This document shows, piece after piece, positions 16,855-27,113 of a stretch of DNA of 64,000 bases (position 1 is the first letter of the stretch; every line of letters begins with the position of its first letter). The DNA is from Bacteroides acidifaciens. GTDB taxonomy: Bacteria > Bacteroidota > Bacteroidia > Bacteroidales > Bacteroidaceae. The stretch is taken from contig NZ_CAEUHO010000005.1 of NCBI RefSeq assembly GCF_903181435.1, positions 372,001 through 436,000 on the forward strand, written 5' to 3'. The notes beneath the pieces are model-generated. The model was not told the origin of the DNA, did not search any database, and worked only from the letters and a program-made list of their open reading frames with translations. Made by a program: the position numbers and the translations under genes.

Positions 16855-17820
16855 TTAGTCGGTAATAGTGATATGGTCGCGACCGAATACATTCAATCCC
16901 AGTTTGTTCATGATGTACTGGATAGCCAACTGTGCTTTTACAGAGTTGCCCGACCCATCCAAGGGGGGAGCGAATGCTGCGATACCGAATTGTCCGGGCA
17001 ATATACCCATCACGCCACCACCTACACCTGTTTTAGCAGGGATACCGGAAGTGTACATCCAGTCGCCGGTATGTTCGTAGAAACCTACTGCGGCAATCAT
17101 GGCTGTGATTTTAGGAGCGAGGCTGGCATCGAAAACTTCTTTCTTGGTCACAGGGTTCACACCACTGTTGGCGATTGTTCCGGCTGCGATAGATAGTTGC
17201 AATGCAGTAACTCCCAGTGAGCACTGGCGGGTATAAAGGTCTAACGACATATCGGGGTCGTCATAGATACGGTTGTAGTTCTTCAGCAACCAGGCGATAG
17301 AGCGATTGTTGAAGTTCGTATCCGATTCGGATTTATACAATTCGTCAATCAATTGGGGAGCGCTGCCGCACAAATCGGTTATGTTTCCTACAATGGCGTC
17401 CCATTTCTGGGCTGAGTCACCGATAGGTTTCACCATACTGCAAGCAGAGATAGCACCGGCGTTTACCAACGGGGTAGACGGATGATCATTCTCCAGCAAG
17501 ATGGCGATAATTGAGTTGAAAGGCAGGCCTGTTGCGTCGGCTCCGATTTTCTCCAGCATCTCCTTGGCGCCATATTGGCGCAATGCCAGAATAGCCGTAT
17601 GTACTTTGGATACGGATTCTATGCCGAAGCGGTAGTCGGTATCTCCCACATGGATGGTCTGCCCGTTGAGCAGGCAGACACTGATTCCAAAGAGATTCTT
17701 GTTGACATTTGCCAGGTAAGGGATATAGTCGGCGTTTTTACCGCCGGTATTGGTCTTTACTTGATCGTATGCCTCCTGTACCACTTCCTGTAATTGGGCG
17801 AGTGTTACTTTTTTATCCAT
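16855..17820 (-). CDS. glsA: Glutaminase A
   Basis: A 321-residue glutaminase of the beta-lactamase-like serine family. The catalytic S-x-x-K is in FGIESVSKV (S69 and K72). NAGAISACSMV and the later GVGGGVMGILPGQFGI are family signatures. It converts glutamine to glutamate and ammonia, consuming acid and feeding GadB. It starts 9 bases after the gadB stop on the same strand, so the two form an operon. Confidence 0.95.
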   Translation of the reverse strand: MDKKVTLAQLQEVVQEAYDQVKTNTGGKNADYIPYLANVNKNLFGISVCLLNGQTIHVGDTDYRFGIESVSKVHTAILALRQYGAKEMLEKIGADATGLPFNSIIAILLENDHPSTPLVNAGAISACSMVKPIGDSAQKWDAIVGNITDLCGSAPQLIDELYKSESDTNFNNRSIAWLLKNYNRIYDDPDMSLDLYTRQCSLGVTALQLSIAAGTIANSGVNPVTKKEVFDASLAPKITAMIAAVGFYEHTGDWMYTSGIPAKTGVGGGVMGILPGQFGIAAFAPPLDGSGNSVKAQLAIQYIMNKLGLNVFGRDHITITD

Positions 17821-17829
17821 AGATCTTTA

Positions 17830-19272
17830 TTATTTAACTGTTTTGTGACGGCGGCCGCCATGGTTGAACATTTTGGCTTCTACCGGAAGATTCTTGTCCT
17901 GTGCCATGCGGGTAGGAGTCGGGTATTCCAGTTTTTCGAGTTCCGCGATAGCGTTGTTGATGTCTCCCAGCAACATGTCTGCCATGTCGCGGCTGAATCC
18001 TTGGCGGACAACGACACGCATTACTACATAACTTTCCAGTTTGGAGGGCAATGTGTATGCGGGAACCATCCAACCGTGTTGGGACAGCTTGTCTTGTAAG
18101 TCGTACAAAGTCCATTTGGCAGATTTTGCATATTCCGGTTTCAAGTACCAGATGAACAATGGGTTCACTACATCTTCGGAGTAGTTGACGAACGGAACCA
18201 TCTTAGCGATTTCATCATGGATGTACTTGGCAATCATCAAAGAATTGTACTGTACTTCTTTGTATCCTTGGAATCCTAAACGGATGAATTGGTAATATTG
18301 TCCTAGAATCTGAGCAGCAGGACGAGAGAAGTTCAAACCTACCTGAGTAATATTAGCACCCAGATAATTTACGCTGAATGACATTTCTTCGGGCAGATAT
18401 TCTTTGCCTTTCCAGCAGACCCAACCAAGCCCCGGATATACCAGACCGAACTTATGACCGGATACACTGATAGAAAGTACCCATTTCAAACGGAAGTCCC
18501 ATTTCTTTTCAGGATAAAGGAAAGGTAGAATGAAACCACCACTTGCGGCATCTACGTGGATAGGAATGTCATAACCGGTCTTGGCGTTGTAAGCATCGAG
18601 TGCTTTGTCCAATGCTTCGACATCGTCGTTCAGCCCTGTCCATGTAACACCTTGGATAGGTACGATACAGATGGTGTTTTCATCACACATCTTCAATGCT
18701 TCTTCGGGGTCGAGTGTGGTCTTGTCGAGAGTCAAAGGCACTTCACGCATTTCGATCTGCCACAACTGTGCGAACTTTTCCCAAACAACCTGGAAACCTG
18801 TAGAAATAACAAAGTTTGGTTTGTCGAACGGTTTGCCCTGAGCTTGTCTTTTCTTACGCCAGCGCAACCAGGCGGCTACACCACCCAACATACATGCTTC
18901 GGAAGAACCGATAGCCAATGCACCGGTTTTCCAAGTATCTTTTTCCGGAGAGTTCCACAAGTTGGCGACGATATTGATACATTTACCATTCATCACTGCG
19001 ATACGCGGATACTCTGTTTCATCAATGTAGTTGATATTGATGGCTTCGTTCATCAGTTTGGTGGCATATTCATCCATGTAGGTGGTAACGAAAGTAGCCA
19101 GGTTCAATCGGGGTTGAGTCTGGGCGAATGTTTCGTCTTTTACCATTTGATAAGCGACCTCAGGAGTTGTCGGTCCATCAGGTATTTTCTCTACCGGAGC
19201 GGGTTGTAACATTTTGTCTGAACCAAATACATCAGTTTTTGCATCACCTTTTCTGAAATTTAAATCTTCCAT
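17830..19272 (-). CDS. gadB: Glutamate decarboxylase
   Basis: A 480-residue PLP enzyme that decarboxylates glutamate to GABA, consuming one proton. The PLP lysine is K274 in SVSGHKFGLVYPG, and the PLP-binding aspartate is in HVDAASGGF (D241). QGVTWTGLNDDVEALD is typical of the GAD family. Length is usual. It heads the gadB-glsA operon, and with gadC and the channel completes an acid-resistance and GABA-producing locus known from gut Bacteroides. The 236-base gap upstream is divergent to an MFS gene. Confidence 0.95.
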   Translation of the reverse strand: MEDLNFRKGDAKTDVFGSDKMLQPAPVEKIPDGPTTPEVAYQMVKDETFAQTQPRLNLATFVTTYMDEYATKLMNEAININYIDETEYPRIAVMNGKCINIVANLWNSPEKDTWKTGALAIGSSEACMLGGVAAWLRWRKKRQAQGKPFDKPNFVISTGFQVVWEKFAQLWQIEMREVPLTLDKTTLDPEEALKMCDENTICIVPIQGVTWTGLNDDVEALDKALDAYNAKTGYDIPIHVDAASGGFILPFLYPEKKWDFRLKWVLSISVSGHKFGLVYPGLGWVCWKGKEYLPEEMSFSVNYLGANITQVGLNFSRPAAQILGQYYQFIRLGFQGYKEVQYNSLMIAKYIHDEIAKMVPFVNYSEDVVNPLFIWYLKPEYAKSAKWTLYDLQDKLSQHGWMVPAYTLPSKLESYVVMRVVVRQGFSRDMADMLLGDINNAIAELEKLEYPTPTRMAQDKNLPVEAKMFNHGGRRHKTVK

Positions 19273-19508
19273 ACTTAATTTATTTTTTAAAGGTTTAGGG
19301 CGATGGGGATTTTCCCCGTCGAATTTCCCACAACAACAGCGGCTGGTATTGAAAGTTTGCGGCTTTTACATTATTTGGCGTTTATTAAGGGCGGATTTTT
19401 TATAGGCATGAGGACGACTGAGAAAATACAAGGCTGTAAATTGCACGCTTTGAACTTTATATGGAAAGTATTGTTTTCTTCAAACCTAAACTTTTAACGA
19501 ATAAGCAT

Positions 19509-20738
19509 ATGAGAATACAGACTGGACGGGGGACTATTCCTCTTATAACCTTGATTGCCATCTGGTCTATTTCGGCATTGACTTCTCTGCCGGGACTGGC
19601 TGTCTCACCTATATTGGGTGACCTTACAAAGATATTTCCGAAAGCTACGGATCTGGATATACAGATGTTGACTTCACTGCCATCGTTGCTTATTATACCT
19701 TTTATATTATTAGGCGGTAAGTTGGCGGAGAAAGTCGATTATGTCCGTGTCTTGAAAATAGGGCTCTGGCTGTTTGCTTCAAGCGGCATTTTATATCTGA
19801 TTTCCAATAAAATGTGGCAACTAATCGTGGTAAGCGCTCTGCTTGGTATCGGTTCGGGACTTATTATTCCTTTATCTACCGGATTGGTTTCACGCTATTT
19901 CGTCGGAACTTACCGTGTGAAACAGTTCGGGCTAAGTTCTGCTATTACCAATTTCACATTGGTGATAGCTACTGCCGTGACGGGCTATCTAGCGGAAGTC
20001 AGTTGGCATCTGCCTTTTTTAGTTTATCTTCTTCCACTGATTTCTATCATGTTGGTCGGACATTTAAAGACAAACCAGCCGGAGGCGGAACCTGTTGCTG
20101 CCGGTAGCAGCAGTCCAATATCAGAACAATCAGCTATAGATGTCGGAACAGGCAAATATGGTATCCATGTAAAACACTTGTTGCAATTGATGCTTTTTTA
20201 TGGAGTTATAACCTATATCGTATTGGCTGTCATCTTCAATTTACCTTTTCTGATGGAAAAACATCATTTCTCCAGTGGCAATTCGGGATTGATGATTTCA
20301 CTATTTTTCTTGGCGATTATGGCTCCGGGATTTGGGTTGGATAAGATTGTGGGCGTGCTAAAAGAACGGACAAAGGCGTATAGTTTGCTATCCATGGCTT
20401 TAGGATTATTATTGATTTGGATAGCTCCGATAGAATGGCTCATTATTCCCGGATGTATTCTTGTCGGTTTGGGATACGGTGTCATTCAGCCTATGATTTA
20501 TGATAAGACCACTCATATTGCATTGCCGCAAAAGACTACTTTGGCACTGGCATTTGTAATGATGATGAATTATCTCGCCATTCTGCTTTATCCCTTTATT
20601 GTCGACTTTTTCCAGTGGATATTTCACACTCAGTCTCAGGAATTTCCTTTTATATTCAATTTGCTGATTACTGTTGTGACGTTTTTCTGGGCTTACTTAC
20701 GACGTGATGCCTTTTTGTTTAATGACCAATTAAAATAA
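19509..20738 (+). CDS. MFS transporter
   Basis: A 409-residue protein with about 12 membrane segments (MRIQTGRGTIPLITLIAIW start) and MFS features such as a loop after segment 2 (GGKLAEKVDYVRVLK) and an inter-domain cytoplasmic linker. The ATG at 19509 is preferred over 19461, which adds non-hydrophobic residues. It lies 3 bases before the next transporter gene and must be co-transcribed with it. The substrate is unknown; it is divergent from gadB. Confidence 0.85.
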   Translation: MRIQTGRGTIPLITLIAIWSISALTSLPGLAVSPILGDLTKIFPKATDLDIQMLTSLPSLLIIPFILLGGKLAEKVDYVRVLKIGLWLFASSGILYLISNKMWQLIVVSALLGIGSGLIIPLSTGLVSRYFVGTYRVKQFGLSSAITNFTLVIATAVTGYLAEVSWHLPFLVYLLPLISIMLVGHLKTNQPEAEPVAAGSSSPISEQSAIDVGTGKYGIHVKHLLQLMLFYGVITYIVLAVIFNLPFLMEKHHFSSGNSGLMISLFFLAIMAPGFGLDKIVGVLKERTKAYSLLSMALGLLLIWIAPIEWLIIPGCILVGLGYGVIQPMIYDKTTHIALPQKTTLALAFVMMMNYLAILLYPFIVDFFQWIFHTQSQEFPFIFNLLITVVTFFWAYLRRDAFLFNDQLK

Positions 20739-20741
20739 AAA

Positions 20742-21638
20742 ATGGAGAATAAGAAACTAGAGGCCAATCTGAGTATGGGCGTCTCGAAAATTTTTAGCGG
20801 TTTGAATATGAATGCCTTGAAGTTCCTGTTGCCTTTGTGGATGAGTCCGCTGACAGGGGCAACACTTCGTTGTACATTTGCAGCGGTTGCTTTTTGGGTA
20901 ATCGGATGGTTTATGCCACCGGAGAAGTCATCGGCCAAGGACAAATGGTTACTCTTTTTGTTAGGGGCTTTCGGACTTTACGGCTTTATGTTTCTCTATC
21001 TGGCAGGGTTGAGTAAAACGACTCCTGTCTCCAGTTCCATATTCACCAGCCTTCAGCCTATCTGGGTATTTCTTATTATGATCTTCTTTTATAAAGAGAA
21101 GGCGACGGCCAAGAAGATAACCGGTATCTCTATCGGACTGGTCGGAGCATTAGTTTGTATTTTGACACAGCAAAGTGATGATTTGGCATCCGATGCTTTT
21201 ATGGGAAATATGCTTTGTCTGATTAGTTCCGTCGTCTATGCCATTTATCTGATTTTAAGCCACCGTATCCTTTCTTCTATCGGGGCGATGACTATGTTGC
21301 GATATACATTTTCCGGTGCGGCGGTGTCCGCCATTATCGTTACGCTGATTACCGGTTTCGATGTTGCGATATTCTCCATGCCATTTCACTGGACACCTTT
21401 CCTTGTCCTGATGTTTGTGTTGATTTTCCCGACGACCATCAGTTATATGCTGCTTCCCGTCGGTTTGAAATATCTGAAGACAACAGTGGTGGCTATTTAT
21501 GGGTATTTGATTCTGATTGTGGCGACTATTGCTTCTCTTATCCTGGGACAGGATCGTTTTAGTTGGACGCAGACGTTTGCTATCATTTTTATCTGTATCG
21601 GGGTGTATTTGGTTGAGGTAACCGAGAGCAAAGAGTGA
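20742..21638 (+). CDS. DMT-family (EamA) transporter
   Basis: A 298-residue membrane protein with ten hydrophobic segments and the two EamA repeats (LAGLSKTTPVSSSIFTSLQPIWVF in the first, GLKYLKTTVVAIYGYLILI in the second). Such proteins export metabolites or amino acids. It follows the MFS gene by 3 bases, and a terminator follows it. Confidence 0.88.
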   Translation: MENKKLEANLSMGVSKIFSGLNMNALKFLLPLWMSPLTGATLRCTFAAVAFWVIGWFMPPEKSSAKDKWLLFLLGAFGLYGFMFLYLAGLSKTTPVSSSIFTSLQPIWVFLIMIFFYKEKATAKKITGISIGLVGALVCILTQQSDDLASDAFMGNMLCLISSVVYAIYLILSHRILSSIGAMTMLRYTFSGAAVSAIIVTLITGFDVAIFSMPFHWTPFLVLMFVLIFPTTISYMLLPVGLKYLKTTVVAIYGYLILIVATIASLILGQDRFSWTQTFAIIFICIGVYLVEVTESKE

Positions 21639-21672
21639 TAAAAGTTTCTCGTTTCAAAGCATGGAATAAAAA

Positions 21673-21698
21673 AAGAGCGCCCTTCACAGAACGCTCTT
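21673..21698. terminator. Terminator between converging transporter operon and HIT gene
   Basis: Arms AAGAGCG and CGCTCTT enclose a 12-base loop, with an A-run before and T-rich sequence after, so it can serve both strands. Confidence 0.7.
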
Positions 21699-21718
21699 GC
21701 TTATTTCGTCATCATGTT

Positions 21719-22111
21719 TTATAGAGAGGAGTTGATTGCTTGTGCTATCGACTTGAATTCTTCATCCGACAATTTCAGCTTCGGATTTGAGAACAACATA
21801 TCCGATTCTTTCTGGATAGGAATCAAATGAATGTGTGCATGAGGAACTTCCAGTCCGATAACTGCTTCGCCCACCTTCCGGCAAGGAAAAGCTTTTTCGA
21901 TGGCACGGGCCACTTTCTTTGCAAATACATGCATTGCAGCCAGGTCTTCATCGCTCAAATCGAAAATATAGTCTACTTCCTGTTTGGGCACTACCAATGT
22001 ATGTCCCTTTACCAACGGGTTGATATCGAGAAAAGCAAAAAACTTGTCGTTTTCCGCTACCTTGTAGCAGGGGATTTCGCCTGCGATGATTCTACTGAAT
22101 ATTGTTGCCAT
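21719..22111 (-). CDS. HIT family nucleotide hydrolase
   Basis: A 130-residue protein with the histidine triad HAHIHLIP (H91, H93, H95) and the usual IIAGEIPCYKV start. HIT proteins hydrolyse adenosine phosphoramidates or related nucleotides in the cytoplasm. It is downstream of greA on the same strand, 51 bases away. Confidence 0.93.
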   Translation of the reverse strand: MATIFSRIIAGEIPCYKVAENDKFFAFLDINPLVKGHTLVVPKQEVDYIFDLSDEDLAAMHVFAKKVARAIEKAFPCRKVGEAVIGLEVPHAHIHLIPIQKESDMLFSNPKLKLSDEEFKSIAQAINSSL

Positions 22112-22162
22112 AACTTGTATTGATAAAATAAGGCAAGCCTCATACGAAGACCTGCCTTTCTG

Positions 22163-22627
22163 TTAAATCGATATGTTTACTACTTCCAATGCGATTTTAC
22201 CCTGTGGAACGGTGATTTCTGCTACTTCACCTACCTTCTTGCCAAGCAGACCTTGTGCAATCGGGGTGTTAACGGAAATCTTTCCTTCTTTCAGGTTAGC
22301 TTCGCTTTCAGAAACGATGGTGTAAATCATTTTCATTCCATTCTTTACGTTCTTCAGCTCTACTTTATTTAAAATCTGTACGGAATCAGTTTTGAGTTTG
22401 GACTCATCAATGATTTTTGCATCTGCGATCACTGTTTTCAGTTTATTGATACGCATTTCCAACATTCCTTGTGCCTCTTTGGCTGCATCGTACTCTGCAT
22501 TTTCCGACAAGTCTCCTTTATCTCTGGCTTCGGCTATTGCCGCAGAGATCTTCGGGCGTTCCACTGTTTCCAGTTCTTTTAGTTCCGCCATAAGTTTCTT
22601 GTAACCTTCTTCTGACATATAAGCCAT
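22163..22627 (-). CDS. greA: Transcript cleavage factor GreA
   Basis: A 154-residue GreA with the N-terminal coiled coil (GYKKLMAELKELETVERPKI, SENAEYDAAKEAQ) whose acidic tip reaches the RNA polymerase secondary channel, and the C-terminal FKBP-like domain (SVNTPIAQGLLGKKVGEVAEI). It rescues backtracked polymerase. The ATG at 22627 follows a strong AAAGGAGG ribosome site, which is rare in Bacteroides and settles the start. Confidence 0.95.
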   Translation of the reverse strand: MAYMSEEGYKKLMAELKELETVERPKISAAIAEARDKGDLSENAEYDAAKEAQGMLEMRINKLKTVIADAKIIDESKLKTDSVQILNKVELKNVKNGMKMIYTIVSESEANLKEGKISVNTPIAQGLLGKKVGEVAEITVPQGKIALEVVNISI

Positions 22628-22808
22628 GATGTTTTCCTCCTTTAATTGTTTTAAATGGTCATATAAACAAAAAAGAATTCCAACATGTGCCATGTTGGAA
22701 CCCTCTTTTCATTATTTCTTTGCAAAGATAGCCTTTTAAGTGATACGTGTCAAGTGAAAAATGATGCTGTGTAACATATTTAAAAGAAATATGCTAAATT
22801 ATAACAAC

Positions 22809-23960
22809 TTAAAGTAATGACTTGACAGCTGCTTCCAAATCTTTGATATCTTCACCACGAAGTTTCAATTCGTTGTTGCGGTTAATCAAAAAGACAGATG
22901 GAACCTGACGTACATTATATACAGCTACGTTCGTAGAATATACTCCGTTTCCATCGCGTACGCATACCCATGGAAGGTTGTCTGCCGATGTTTTCCAGTA
23001 GTGTTCGTCCGCATCGAGGGATACCTGGTAGATTTCCAGTCCCTGTGAAGCGTACGCATTATATAGTTCGCGAAGCATCAGGTTGTGAGGAGCTCCGGCA
23101 GGCGACTGGAATACGGAGAAGTCGAGCAATACGACTTTGCCTTTCAGGTCGGTCAACTTGCGTACGTTTCCTTTCACGTCGCGCAGGGCGATGTCAATGA
23201 TGCCGGTTTCTACAATTTTATCCTGGGGAATCTCCAATGCTTTTGCTTGCGGCTGGCGCGTATTCTTCATACCTTTGATTACAATATTATAAAGGTTTTT
23301 GGAACGTACGGCATTCGGAAATGAATTGTTGAGGCTCGTGGCAACGGCCGCGAAGCACTTCACGTCATCTTTATTGTTCAACGGGTCGAATATCAGGTAG
23401 TTGTTGAGCTTCTGGAATAAGGCAAAGTAAGCTGCCGCCGTGTTGGGAGCGGCGAAAATATAATTTACTTTTACGTCTTCCTTATAATTGTTGAGTAGTG
23501 TAGCCAGGCTGTCTTCAAAAACATCGTGCCCCATCTTGTTGCTGCGCAATGCAGCCAACAGGTCGTCTACCTCTTTCTGAAGCCGGATTTGTTTCAGTGT
23601 CAGTTCTTTTATCTTGTTGCTGTTTTCCGAACCTTCCACTGTATAAGTGGTAGAGAAATCTACATACGGTGCCTTAATCTGAATCGTTTCGATAGAGTCT
23701 ACAGAAAAGTTGATAACTTTGTCGTCCACCCGCAAGCGATAAAATTCGGGTGACTCGGGACGGGGTTGCTTGAAGCTGAATGTACCTTCCCCTTTCAGTT
23801 TGACCGAATCGAGTGGAACAATACCTTCCAGACCGGAAGCCTCGAGATAAAGCATTTTACCATCGGCTCCCGATACATCCCCGTTCACCTGGAATTTAGG
23901 ACCGGAACTACAAGCTGTAATAGTAAGTGCGGCGAGCGCTGCAAAAGTAACTTTTTTCAT
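22809..23960 (-). CDS. TlpA/AhpC-like thioredoxin-fold lipoprotein without CxxC (DUF4369 type)
   Basis: A 383-residue lipoprotein. The start [19 protein letters not shown] gives a signal peptide and lipobox. The first ~130 residues fit the beta-rich DUF4369 domain, followed by a helical linker and a C-terminal thioredoxin-like fold ([18 protein letters not shown]). The place of the catalytic CxxC is occupied by QSPA, so a disulfide-reductase role is unlikely; such members may act as chaperones or structural partners in the periplasm. It is alone on its strand, with a 195-base divergent gap to pnp. Confidence 0.8.
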   Translation of the reverse strand: MKKVTFAALAALTITACSSGPKFQVNGDVSGADGKMLYLEASGLEGIVPLDSVKLKGEGTFSFKQPRPESPEFYRLRVDDKVINFSVDSIETIQIKAPYVDFSTTYTVEGSENSNKIKELTLKQIRLQKEVDDLLAALRSNKMGHDVFEDSLATLLNNYKEDVKVNYIFAAPNTAAAYFALFQKLNNYLIFDPLNNKDDVKCFAAVATSLNNSFPNAVRSKNLYNIVIKGMKNTRQPQAKALEIPQDKIVETGIIDIALRDVKGNVRKLTDLKGKVVLLDFSVFQSPAGAPHNLMLRELYNAYASQGLEIYQVSLDADEHYWKTSADNLPWVCVRDGNGVYSTNVAVYNVRQVPSVFLINRNNELKLRGEDIKDLEAAVKSLL

Positions 23961-24107
23961 ATAGTGTGTGTTATTTACGAGATGCAAATATACTTCTTTT
24001 CGAGATTAGTCAAAGCATTTTGCTGTGTTCTTCATCCTATTTTTGAAAAAAATCAGTTTGCAACTAACTTTTTACCTCATTCCCACCTGATTACAACGAT
24101 AAATGTA

Positions 24108-24115
24108 TATCTTTG
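24108..24115 (+). promoter_or_regulatory. -7 element of the pnp promoter
   Basis: TATCTTTG matches TAnnTTTG 40 bases before the pnp start codon. No clear TTTG box lies 19-21 bases upstream. Confidence 0.5.
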
Positions 24116-24155
24116 CAGGAATTTTGAAAGAAAAAGTATAGATAAAACAATTTTT

Positions 24156-26282
24156 ATGATTAACCCAATTGTTAAGACGATCGAGTTGCCTGATGGAAGA
24201 ACCATCACGCTTGAGACGGGAAAGTTGGCAAAACAGGCAGACGGTTCTGTAATGCTACGCATGGGAAACACCATGTTATTAGCTACTGTTTGTGCCGCTA
24301 AAGATGCAGTTCCCGGAACAGATTTTATGCCTTTACAGGTAGAGTACAAAGAAAAATTTGCGGCATTCGGCCGTTTTCCTGGTGGTTTCACCAAGAGAGA
24401 GGGTAGAGCTTCTGATTATGAGATTCTGACTTGCCGTCTCGTTGACCGTGCTCTCCGTCCTTTATTCCCCGATAATTATCACGCAGAGGTATATGTAAAC
24501 ATCATCCTCTTCTCGGCTGATGGTGTAGATATGCCGGACGCATTGGCAGGACTTGCCGCTTCAGCAGCGCTTGCCGTTTCAGATATCCCATTCAACGGAC
24601 CTATCTCTGAAGTACGTGTGGCACGTATCGACGGTCAGTTCGTTATCAATCCTACTTTTGAACAACTGGAAAAAGCTGATATGGATCTTATGGTTGCCGC
24701 TACTTATGAGAATATCATGATGGTGGAAGGCGAAATGAACGAAGTATCCGAAGCTGAATTGCTGGAAGCAATGAAGGTGGCTCACGAAGCTATCAAAGTT
24801 CATTGCAAGGCACAGATGGAGTTGGCAGAAGAGGTCGGTAAAACCGTGAAACGTGAATATGACCACGAAGTAAATGACGAAGACTTGCGTAAAGCAGTCC
24901 GTGAAGCATGTTACGACAAAGCATATGCTGTTGCCGCTTCAGGAAACAACAATAAGCATGAGCGCTTTGCAGCTTTCGACGCTATCTGTGAAGAGTTCAA
25001 AGCTCAGTTCTCTGAAGAAGAGTTGGAAGAAAAAGCAGCTTTGATTGACCGTTACTATCATGATGTGGAAAAAGAAGCTATGCGCCGTTCTATTCTTGAT
25101 GAAGGCAAGCGCCTCGATGGTCGTAAGACTACTGAAATCCGTCCTATCTGGTGTGAGGTTGGTCCTCTGCCTGGTCCTCACGGCTCCGCTATCTTTACTC
25201 GTGGTGAAACTCAGTCACTGACTTCTGTTACGCTGGGTACCAAGCTCGACGAAAAAATTATCGACAATGTTTTGGAACATGGAAAAGAACGTTTCCTGTT
25301 GCATTATAACTTTCCTCCTTTCTCTACAGGTGAAGCGAAAGCACAGCGTGGTGTAGGTCGTCGTGAAATCGGTCACGGTCACTTGGCTTGGCGTGCTTTG
25401 AAAGGGCAGATTCCTGCTGATTATCCGTATGTAGTGCGTGTAGTCTCTGATATTCTTGAGTCTAACGGTTCTTCTTCTATGGCTACCGTATGTGCCGGAA
25501 CATTGGCATTGATGGATGCCGGTGTGAAGATTAAGAAACCGGTATCAGGTATCGCTATGGGATTGATTAAGAATCCAGGGGAAGAGAAATATGCCGTATT
25601 GTCCGATATCCTCGGTGACGAAGACCACCTCGGTGATATGGACTTCAAAGTAACCGGAACTAAAGACGGTATTACCGCTACTCAGATGGATATCAAAGTG
25701 GATGGTCTGTCTTACGAAATTCTGGAGCGTGCTTTGAATCAGGCAAAAGAAGGACGTATGCACATCCTCAATAAAATCACAGAAACAATCGCTGAACCGC
25801 GTGCTGACTTGAAAGAACATGCTCCTCGTATCGAAATGATGACAATTCCTAAAGAATTTATCGGAGCAGTGATCGGTCCTGGAGGAAAGATTATCCAAGG
25901 TATGCAGGAAGAAACTGGTGCTGTGATTACTATCGAAGAAATCGACGGTATGGGTCGCATCGAAGTTTCCGGAACAAACAAGAAATGTATTGATGATGCA
26001 ATGCGCATGATTAAGGCAATCGTTGCTGTTCCTGAAGTAGGTGAAGTGTACAAAGGTAAGGTTCGTTCTATCATGCCTTACGGTGCGTTTATCGAATTCT
26101 TGCCGGGCAAAGACGGTTTGCTGCACATTTCCGAAATTGACTGGAAGCGTCTTGAAACTGTAGAAGAAGCTGGAATTAAAGAAGGTGACGAAATCGATGT
26201 AAAATTGATTGATATTGATCCAAAAACAGGTAAATTCAAACTTTCTAGAAAAGTATTGTTGCCAAGACCGGAGAAGAAGTAA
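24156..26282 (+). CDS. pnp: Polyribonucleotide nucleotidyltransferase (PNPase)
   Basis: A 708-residue PNPase: two RNase PH domains ([17 protein letters not shown] in the first, [13 protein letters not shown] and [15 protein letters not shown] in the second), a KH domain ([17 protein letters not shown]) and a C-terminal S1 domain ([18 protein letters not shown]). It degrades RNA 3' to 5' with phosphate. The ATG at 24156 gives the normal N-terminus; the open frame upstream of it is not coding. A strong terminator follows. Confidence 0.97.
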   Translation: MINPIVKTIELPDGRTITLETGKLAKQADGSVMLRMGNTMLLATVCAAKDAVPGTDFMPLQVEYKEKFAAFGRFPGGFTKREGRASDYEILTCRLVDRALRPLFPDNYHAEVYVNIILFSADGVDMPDALAGLAASAALAVSDIPFNGPISEVRVARIDGQFVINPTFEQLEKADMDLMVAATYENIMMVEGEMNEVSEAELLEAMKVAHEAIKVHCKAQMELAEEVGKTVKREYDHEVNDEDLRKAVREACYDKAYAVAASGNNNKHERFAAFDAICEEFKAQFSEEELEEKAALIDRYYHDVEKEAMRRSILDEGKRLDGRKTTEIRPIWCEVGPLPGPHGSAIFTRGETQSLTSVTLGTKLDEKIIDNVLEHGKERFLLHYNFPPFSTGEAKAQRGVGRREIGHGHLAWRALKGQIPADYPYVVRVVSDILESNGSSSMATVCAGTLALMDAGVKIKKPVSGIAMGLIKNPGEEKYAVLSDILGDEDHLGDMDFKVTGTKDGITATQMDIKVDGLSYEILERALNQAKEGRMHILNKITETIAEPRADLKEHAPRIEMMTIPKEFIGAVIGPGGKIIQGMQEETGAVITIEEIDGMGRIEVSGTNKKCIDDAMRMIKAIVAVPEVGEVYKGKVRSIMPYGAFIEFLPGKDGLLHISEIDWKRLETVEEAGIKEGDEIDVKLIDIDPKTGKFKLSRKVLLPRPEKK

Positions 26283-26310
26283 AAAGTGATAGCTTTTATA
26301 TGACAAAGGA

Positions 26311-26345
26311 TAGTCCGAAAACTTAGTTTTCGGACTATTTTTTTT
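26311..26345 (+). terminator. pnp terminator
   Basis: Perfect 12-base arms (TAGTCCGAAAAC and its complement, 26326-26337) around a 3-base loop are followed by an uninterrupted T-run. Confidence 0.9.
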
Positions 26346-26474
26346 CTGAAATTTTTGCTTTTCTGAAAAAGTTTCTGTTCTTTTATCTGAAAGAAAACAG
26401 CAATCTTTAAACCTAATGCGTGATGTATATATCGAACAATATTTCTTCTGTTCAACTTTTTTCTGAATTTTTCC

Positions 26475-26825
26475 ATGAGAATTAGGAGAAGTTCTTGTCA
26501 TTCGCCTATTCATACATCCATGATAAGCAGGAAGCGGAAGATATTTAATGTGGGTGCTTACTGGGGAAGCAATGAGTTTACAACTACTTTGCTTGAAGGT
26601 ATTGTCAATATCTATGCCAATGGCGGCGAACGTCCGCTCACTCGTCTGGGAGTGAACGAGGTTTTTATTTCCCGTGACGAAAAGTTCAGAAAGGAACGGT
26701 TTACGGATTTTGATTATCTCCGTTGGAAAGACGGTCTATATTGCTTTGGTGATACTCCCTTTAATCTGTTGCTCGGCAAATTGGAAAAATATTATATGAA
26801 GATCATCCGTTCACTTATTCCATGA
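26475..26825 (+). pseudogene. FecR-type anti-sigma factor fragment
   Basis: The frame from about residue 24 on (FNVGAYWGSNEFTTTLLEG, then RLGVNEVFISRDEKF and DYLRWKDGLYCFGDTPFN) matches the C-terminal half of Bacteroides FecR/DUF4974 anti-sigma factors. The transmembrane segment and the N-terminal half are missing, and the end is cut after KLEKYYMKIIRS. It is followed by a SusC remnant, the normal gene order of an ECF sigma/FecR/SusC locus, so both are parts of one decayed locus. Confidence 0.75.
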
Positions 26826-26957
26826 GTGCCGAAAAAGACAGCATCTTTATAAAATAAAAAATGAGCTCACATTGAATATACACCTTAGATTAAGTACTAA
26901 CCCTTAAAAATATAAGAATTATGAATAACAGTCAATAACCCCCACTATCTGAAAAGA

Positions 26958-26989
26958 GAATCGGAAAGTACCCCCATACTTTCCGATTC
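26958..26989. terminator. Perfect 12-bp hairpin in the FecR-SusC relic
   Basis: Arms GAATCGGAAAGT and ACTTTCCGATTC enclose an 8-base loop of ACCCCCAT. It lies between the two gene remnants and may be a leftover leader hairpin rather than an active terminator; no T-run follows. Confidence 0.45.
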
Positions 26990-27113
26990 GAAACAGTCAA
27001 AAATCGACCTTAATCAATTTATTAACTTAACACGTTGCAAAGATATGAGAAAAATTTCTTTGAAAGGGCTTTTTTGCCCAAAAAGTTTAGAATCTAAGCA
27101 AATAATACTGACT

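Noticed and set aside
18556..19209. 217-residue plus-strand frame over gadB
   Set aside because: It is the complement of the conserved GAD sequence; no start signal and no recognisable domain.
23766..24155. N-terminal extension of PNPase
   Set aside because: The frame is open but antisense to the lipoprotein gene and crosses the pnp promoter; PNPase normally begins at [14 protein letters not shown].
25545..26513. 322-residue minus-strand frame antisense to pnp
   Set aside because: It lies fully over the well-supported PNPase KH/S1 part, is rich in Phe, Cys and His as shadow frames are, and matches no domain.
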